A stretch of 64,000 bases of DNA, from contig CM059585.1 of the NCBI GenBank assembly GCA_030407085.1, positions 109,109,501 through 109,173,500 of the forward strand. Direction: 5' to 3'. The notes beneath the pieces were generated by a model, which did not search any database, was not told where the DNA came from, and saw nothing but the letters and a program-made list of their open reading frames with translations. This DNA is from Trichopria drosophilae. Its lineage: Eukaryota > Arthropoda > Insecta > Hymenoptera > Diapriidae. Position 1 is the stretch's first letter, and every line of letters begins with the position of its first letter. Shown here one piece after another: positions 58,090 through 64,000 of the stretch. The translations under genes were made by a program, and so were the position numbers.

Positions 58090-58565
58090 TGAATCTGAAT
58101 TAATTGTAAAAATTGCAATATTCAAAATGGCTGATCCAATATCGCGGCTGTAAATTTGATCCATTTCGTAACTTTCATAGTTTTTAATAGATTTTCATGA
58201 AACTTTGTATACTAAAGTTTATTGGGTCACTGAATCTAAATCTGCTGACAAAATAGTAAAATTCAGAATGGCGGGTCCAATATGGCGGCTGTAAATTTGA
58301 TACATTTCGTAACTTTTACGGTTTTTAACAGATTTTCATGAAACTTGGTATACTAAAGTTTATTAGGTAACTGAATCTGAATCTGCTGACATAATTATAA
58401 AATTCAAAATGGTGGCTCCAATATGGCTGCGGTAAATTTAGTGCACGTCTTAAGTATCACGATATACCATGAAATGTGTAAGATTAGGATTACTGCCTTT
58501 CTTTCGGTTACAGATCATGACTTAAATATAAAGATCATAAAATTCATAATGGCTATGGAATATAA
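58090..58565 (+). repeat. 141-bp-unit repeat block 4
   Basis: Units start at 58164 and 58305 (141 bp apart), preceded by a partial unit and followed by a decayed one. The unit at 58164 differs from the block-3 unit at 54501 at only about 4 of 141 positions, and that at 58305 matches 54642, while neighbours within a block differ more. It ends in a T run at 58566. The 95-codon frame at 58423 is spurious. Confidence 0.9.
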
Positions 58566-60009
58566 TTTTTTTTTTTTTAATAATCATGCAAAATTCTGTT
58601 GTGAAATATACGTCGCGGATAAAAATAAAATTAACGGAATACAAATAATACCAAAACCGATAAGTTTTATTGAATTTTCAGAGTTTCGCTATCATAAATT
58701 TCAAATATAAATCAATTTGATTAATTCTAATGCACGCATCTTATCTCAAAAGTTAGTATACTCGACTAACTCTACTATTGACAATAAAGCCGATTCAATA
58801 CGAGTGAAATTTCATACTTTTCTAAGCGGAAGTTAGTAAAGTCAGGTAAATTCATGTTGAATACGAGAAGTTTAATTATCACAGAAGCTAATTTATATTG
58901 CGAATTATTATCTTACACATGTGATAAATTATATACATTTTCCCATTCAAACATTTATTTCTGCCACCAGGGATTATTACTTTTTTCTGTGACTATACAC
59001 GATTTCATAAACTCTCATTTATTCTGTAAGTCACGGAGTAAAATATCTTCATTGTTCGTAATATTTGTAATTATTGAAATTTTAAAAGATGGTGGTTTGC
59101 AACAAGGAATTTTTACTGCTAAATATTTCCTTCCTGGATGAAGATGGTTTCTCTTAAATGAAAACATTTAAAGATTTTATCCTTTTAAGGGTTTTACGAT
59201 GAGTTTGGCGAATGCCTTAGAATTGAAAGGAAATACACTAACATCCTGCATCTAACATCCTGAAACGTAAAACATGAAAAGGGAAAGCTCCCGGAAACGG
59301 GTAACGCACAAAAGTTAACTTCTTTTTCGCAGACTTATCTCACACAAAAATTACGACTGTTAATCGCTTACGTAATTATACGTGCCTACTTGGTTACATT
59401 GGAGGCCTACATATTTCATATACTGCAACTTTACAACTATTTTGCGACTTGCGTAATATGATTGGCCAATCTGCCTGTTATAAGGCGATCCTTTCGTCGT
59501 TCAAAGTTAATAAATAAATGCAATTTTGTGAAAGCCCTATCAGTTAATTAAATCTAACGAATTTGCACTCGATTTATCAAAATAGATTGTCGTTTTTAAA
59601 ACAAATTAGCCCAATAATGGTTCTTGATTGCACGGGCGTTTACAAGTATCGAAAATGTTTAGTAACGTTTATTAAATAGGTCTGAGTCATCGATTTAACA
59701 AAGAAATTTCAATATCTGAACTAAAACTTCCTGCTACGACCTATACAATATTGCTCAATATACAACATACTCAATTTATTTCAAATCAGTCAAACTTAAT
59801 GACGTATCTAATTCGGAACGTTGTTTGATATAGTTGAAAATATTTGAAATAGAAAGGAACAAAGAGAAAAAATAATAATGATCGAAAAACTGTTAAAAGT
59901 ATTATTTTTATTTATTCGTGTATCGAACATTGCTCGAAGAATATAAAAAAAATAAAAATTTGTCGTTAATTCAAAAAATGTTCAAATTATGCAGAATCCA
60001 AATATGTAC
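58566..60009. other. AT-rich non-coding DNA
   Basis: No gene was recognised. The 95-codon frame at 58854-59141 is unsupported. A slightly GC-richer patch lies at 59270-59480. Confidence 0.4.
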
Positions 60010-60420
60010 GCCAAAATATTGATGGGGACTTAGTTTTCGGTCAAATTGAAGGTCAACAGGGTCAAAAGTCGAGTTTTTGGACATTTTGTACATCTACGTT
60101 ATAGGAAGCGATGCAAAAAATAAAAAAATGAAATTCGTTTTGGCTACTTTTCGAGAAAAACACGGCAAAATATTTAGATTCTGCGATCATTTTTTTAGAG
60201 TGTAAATTGATGCTCATACATGCCTAGAATCGAATTTTTACCCCTTTGACTTTTAAGATCTCAAAAACTAGAGCCAATTGGCTATTTTGGAGGTCATATT
60301 TGGATTCTTGAGCAAAAATCCTGTCAGAATCGATTCTTACTTATAGAAGAACAAAATTTAGTCGGTCTGTGTAATGAAAACGAGCAAAAGCCAGACAATA
60401 TGTCAGATGAAAATTAATGA
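60010..60420. repeat. Probable dispersed repeat
   Basis: Phrases such as tttcggtcaaattgaaggtc, aacagggtcaaaagtcgag, ctcaaaaactagagccaatt have the style of an interspersed repeat, but no second copy or end was found in the window. Confidence 0.3.
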
Positions 60421-60499
60421 ATTTTTGAAATTTAAAGTAAATTTTATAAAACATACAACGTGCATCGCTTAACTATGACATAAAAAAAGTCACATACAG

Positions 60500-61760
60500 A
60501 ACTCATGCCCGTAAAGAGGAAAGGCGAAAGTGAGTACATATACGCGAGAGGAGACTTAGCCCGAAGCTAAGTCATTATGTCCCGCCCAACGTTCGTTTTC
60601 AACGAGGTGGAGAAAGCCTCGTGCCAATTTTTGCGACTTTTTTGTCGAGGGAAACGTATAATATCTACATATGTCCAATTTCCTGTCAATCTCGAGCATC
60701 GAGAAACTATACATCGTTTGGAAAATTATAGAGTGCGCCGGGGGCCTGGCGCGCATTTCCGGAACGTCCTTACGATATTCCTTATGGGTCGATCGCGCAA
60801 AAGCGCCGACGATCGATTTTTTTTAACATGTAATTATCGGCGTGCGGTCGGGCTTTCGCGAAAGTACTGGCTTAATTCGCGATGAGAGCCAAGAGAGAGA
60901 AAGAAGAGAGGCCTTCCAGTTGAACCTTGCAATAAACTTTCAGATCCTCTCACCGAAATCATGTTACCACAACAAATCCGAAATTCTGACAATTTGCGAG
61001 TGGGAAAGCCAGAACATTTAAGGTTATCTCCTGTGAATTGGAAAGTCATTTTCAGCATAATTGAATATCTCAAATTTTTTTCGTCGTGGGTCGCGCGAAT
61101 AAATAAGCAGCTCGTCTATTTCTTGTATCAACGCACGGTAATCGGCAGTTTCTCGATTCCCATCTTCGGAGGTGCCTGGAATAATTTCATTTAACCATTA
61201 AATCAAAGTCTATCTTGGTTCGAGTTTACGGCGACGCATAATCGCGCATATGGCGGTAGCGCGAATTGAATTTCTCATTTCTACCAAGAGACGCGCGCGA
61301 ACCGAGCGATAACAATAACAGGGGTTTGCGAGAAAAGGATCGATGTATCTGCTGTACCTACTGTGGATATATACCTTTGAGATCGAGAGTCCACGTGCGA
61401 GGGATCGAGATGTTAAGTGCGATCGCATTGCCATTGAAAATCACACCTCTACAGATATACACACCTCGCAAAGTGGGAAGAGTGCGAAAGTCCGAGCTGC
61501 AATTCAGTCGCCTGATGGGAAATTTAACGAGTTTCAGCACCAGCAACTGGAGCAAGCAGTCGTGATTCTATCTACCAATTTTATTAAATAACAATAATGT
61601 TTCATTGAAGGTGTATAATTGCCGCGGTTCTCGGCGGAAGCGCGTCTGAAATACACGCAAAACTCGACTTTATACGACTAAAATGTAAGCAACTGTTGCG
61701 GAACCAGTTCTGCCAGTAGTTTATAATTGATTCTCGTTTGGATAATTGTGCTGCGATGGA
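60500..61760. other. Long GC-richer non-coding block
   Basis: About 1.2 kb with many CG dinucleotides and several mutually overlapping short frames (65-102 codons on both strands), which is the signature of low stop density rather than of coding. None shows a domain. Candidate regulatory island or an unrecognised untranslated exon. Confidence 0.4.
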
Positions 61761-62240
61761 ATTCGTACATACGTGATGCCAAATTTTTATCATTCACCTT
61801 CCTTTTCAAATTAATTGTGCGCGAGGACGATTTTCAGGTGCAATTTTCATACGTTTAGTTGTCAATTTCGCAACGTAGTGGTTTCAATATTAGCCTTTTT
61901 ATACAGACATAAATATATTCGGCGTAAACAGTAGTTAGTCCCCGTCCTAAGTTATATCTTCGTTCGCTTCATAAATAAACATGAGGTCACCACCATTAGT
62001 TCACTATTTTTGGTCTATTGCGCATCTAAGAGAACGCTTCACCTTGTATCATCATCACACCATGGTTACCACCTTATGGAGGTAGATATTCATATCTTGT
62101 ATAGAAAAAAATCTGTGGGTCCCCAGAGTTGCTTCAAAATGTAGCTTAACGCCATAACAGCATATTTAGTGGCTATGGGAAGAATTAAACATGTAAACAA
62201 GAAAGAAAATATAATGAAATATATAATTACTACTCAAAAG
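61761..62240. other. Non-coding DNA
   Basis: Nothing was recognised. Confidence 0.4.
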
Positions 62241-63340
62241 AATTACACTGAATAGCATAATAACCCCAAGAATTTCGCCCATGATGCGTCACATCTTCGA
62301 AAATGCGGCAGTTCACCACAACGATATAGGCGAGAAAGAAACAGAGAAGACAAGGTAAAGTATAGGTCTGGACCGGTACGATGAGTCAGTCCTAAGGAAC
62401 TCTTAAGTTTTCTTTGAGACACGCATGTATATAGAAACACATGTGCTTACATTGGTTTATATATAAACATATAAATGTGTGCATGTATGTATATCTATAT
62501 CTGTACATCCACTTCGTCGTGGATCGGGCAAGCAGCGGCAAATCACTTTTTCGATCTACCGATTATGCGTTTCGATCTCCGACGATCTTACTCTTCACCA
62601 CATGACTCGAATTACGCTTCGATTGAAACGCATTCCTAAACGTAAAAAAGATTTTCAGATATTCTCAGTGTAGGTCTTCTTTCACGTCAGGCAGTAACTT
62701 GGAGAGAATATGCAAATCTGCGAAATACCTTAACAAAAATGTGATAGGTTGCAACAATTTACGCACGGGATGTTTTAGAATTTCAGCAAATAATATCAAG
62801 AATGCTCGTTTGCGCCGTAAAATGTGACTTATCGTTAATGTTACTGAAATATATTTCCACACGTATATATGAAGTGACGTATAGACAACGAGGTTCATCG
62901 ACGGCAGATAGATACGCGGTGAACGACTTTTTCGCAACATTCCACCACATCGGTAATTGCCCCTTGTTCAATAACATACGGATAATTGCAACTCGCTACT
63001 AGGATGATAATCGCCGGTAATACTCGGTGCACTAAACGATAAACAAATTTTATTATCGCTACCAAACCGGTATGCTTTTTTTTTAATCGTAAACGCACGA
63101 GTTTGAATGGAGTCGACAGCCCGAGGCAATGTCTGCATGTTTACAAGTCGCGTGTAATTCCACCTTACGTGCAAAACCTGGTTGAGGTCGACGGAAATGT
63201 GCATTTAAGGGAAACACTTTGTCCCTGTGTCAAGTCGTGTATCTCGTTCCAGTCACGAGAACAAGAATGGACACCCTGCAAAATGTCCCGACGATTTCTG
63301 CATAGCATCAGGGAAGGGTGAAATGCGGATCACAGATTGA
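62241..63340. other. GC-richer non-coding block with AT/GT-rich stretch
   Basis: Complex sequence with an (at/gt)-rich stretch at 62425-62505. Multiple overlapping short frames on both strands, none with a domain. Candidate regulatory DNA. Confidence 0.35.
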
Positions 63341-64000
63341 ATCCAAGCATATATGTCTTTTTGTCCTTATTTTCATTCTTAGTTTCAGACTTTTATCCTA
63401 TGCTTGAAATATAATCCTTCGCTAAAAATACCCTGTCATGATTTTATCAATTTGTCTAATTTGTCGCAAATCGTAAATTCATTCATTTGCGAGGAATTGT
63501 AATGATTAATAGATCAGTTAGAGTCACGACATTCTTTGTTGGAAGCAAATGCAGCAAGAACGAACCATGACGTCAACAGAATTCGCCAATATAAATGGAC
63601 TTTTGTTGAGTCACAACCGAGGGCAGACCGAATTTGGAATTTGCACTGAGCTTCCACAAAATTTATCCATGAGGAAAATCATTTTAAAACAACTATTGTT
63701 GTTTGAAGAATCTGATTCTCACTTTCAAATCGCAACATTCCCTGAAAAACAAGTGATAATTTTTTCAAATTAGCAGTTCGGTTAGAGGAATCCATTCCGG
63801 TTTCTGCAGGAAATGTGACGCGTGCCTTCTTCACCAATCGTTTGGAATTTTGCGTTAATTGCTACAGCTTTCTCGCCAAGAGTTTCGAACTAGAGTTCGC
63901 GAAGAGAAGCATAGATTGAATTCCAGTTCAAACAAAACAAACGTTTTTACAATAATATTTTCCCCAAGTCGGGAATCGCCGGGTTTCATAAATAACCGAA
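63341..64000. other. Non-coding DNA at the window end
   Basis: No gene was seen. The 74-codon frame at 63549-63773 is unassigned. A perfect palindrome cgaactagagttcg lies at 63886-63899 in a GC-richer stretch that continues to the end. Confidence 0.35.

Noticed and set aside
1..64000. CRISPR arrays, operons, Shine-Dalgarno-led genes, phage or plasmid functions
   Set aside because: No regular direct repeats with unique spacers, no closely packed frames and no ribosome-binding pattern; the sequence is eukaryotic in style.
1..64000. Known insect microRNAs
   Set aside because: I looked for several widely conserved mature sequences by memory (let-7, bantam, miR-1, miR-9, miR-124, miR-133 types) and saw none; some seed-like strings (45952, 12508) do not extend beyond the seed.

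Overview
The window is eukaryotic, AT-rich and without a recognisable gene. No reading frame exceeds 144 codons, none of the translations resembles a family I can name, and there are no operon-like gene blocks, rRNA or intact tRNA genes. Scattered degenerate CCTAA/TTAGG-type strings (about 1.25-1.43, 26.80-26.89 and 37.72-37.75 kb), TA-flanked and TIR-bounded MITEs, and many fragments of an 'aaaatggcggatccaatatggc' repeat suggest an insect, most likely a hymenopteran (ant, bee or wasp). That assignment is inference from sequence style, not a database match. The best reading is a gene desert or part of a very large intron.

Layout. 0-5 kb: AT-rich DNA with a CCTAA-rich patch, a large imperfect hairpin (1585-1972) and a GC-richer block (2.56-3.48 kb). 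5-18 kb: a mobile-element district with four copies of one CACTGAGAG...CTCTCAGTG family (5246, 13621, 15352, 17221). Two of these share about 200 bp of downstream flank, and one flank has been split by a 0.57 kb block carrying a small palindromic MITE. This district also holds a TIR element (7473-7890), paired CTCF-like motifs (10209, 10371) and the first copy of a duplicated homeodomain-type motif module (16118-16201). 18.8-24.1 kb: GC-richer, regulatory-looking blocks with the second copy of that module (19421-19513), interrupted by two pogo-like MITEs (20502, 21868) and a tangle of inverted repeats (21290-21850). 25-42 kb: a second repeat district with a 379-bp foldback element, a 0.9 kb TIR element, several MITEs with clear ends, a tRNA-like remnant, and a 1152-bp element with a perfect 8-bp target duplication (36742-37893). 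42-51 kb: GC-richer blocks in AT-rich DNA, one strong candidate recursive-splice site (46580/46581) and one weak candidate exon (47752-47860). 51.6-58.6 kb: four related blocks of a repeat organised as 141-bp tandem units. 60.5-63.3 kb: long, unusually GC-rich non-coding blocks.

How it works together. Two layers are superimposed. One is a low-copy layer of GC-richer blocks with palindromic TAAT-core and E-box-like motifs, plausible as enhancers or other regulatory DNA of a neighbouring gene. The other is a layer of non-autonomous DNA transposons, most shorter than 1.2 kb and without a recognisable transposase, so they were moved by enzymes encoded elsewhere. The features most worth a second look are the duplicated TAAT module, the 141-bp arrays whose units match across arrays better than within them, the 1152-bp element, the foldback hairpins, and the ratchet-type splice signal. 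Boundaries, identities and GC contrasts were judged by eye and are approximate.
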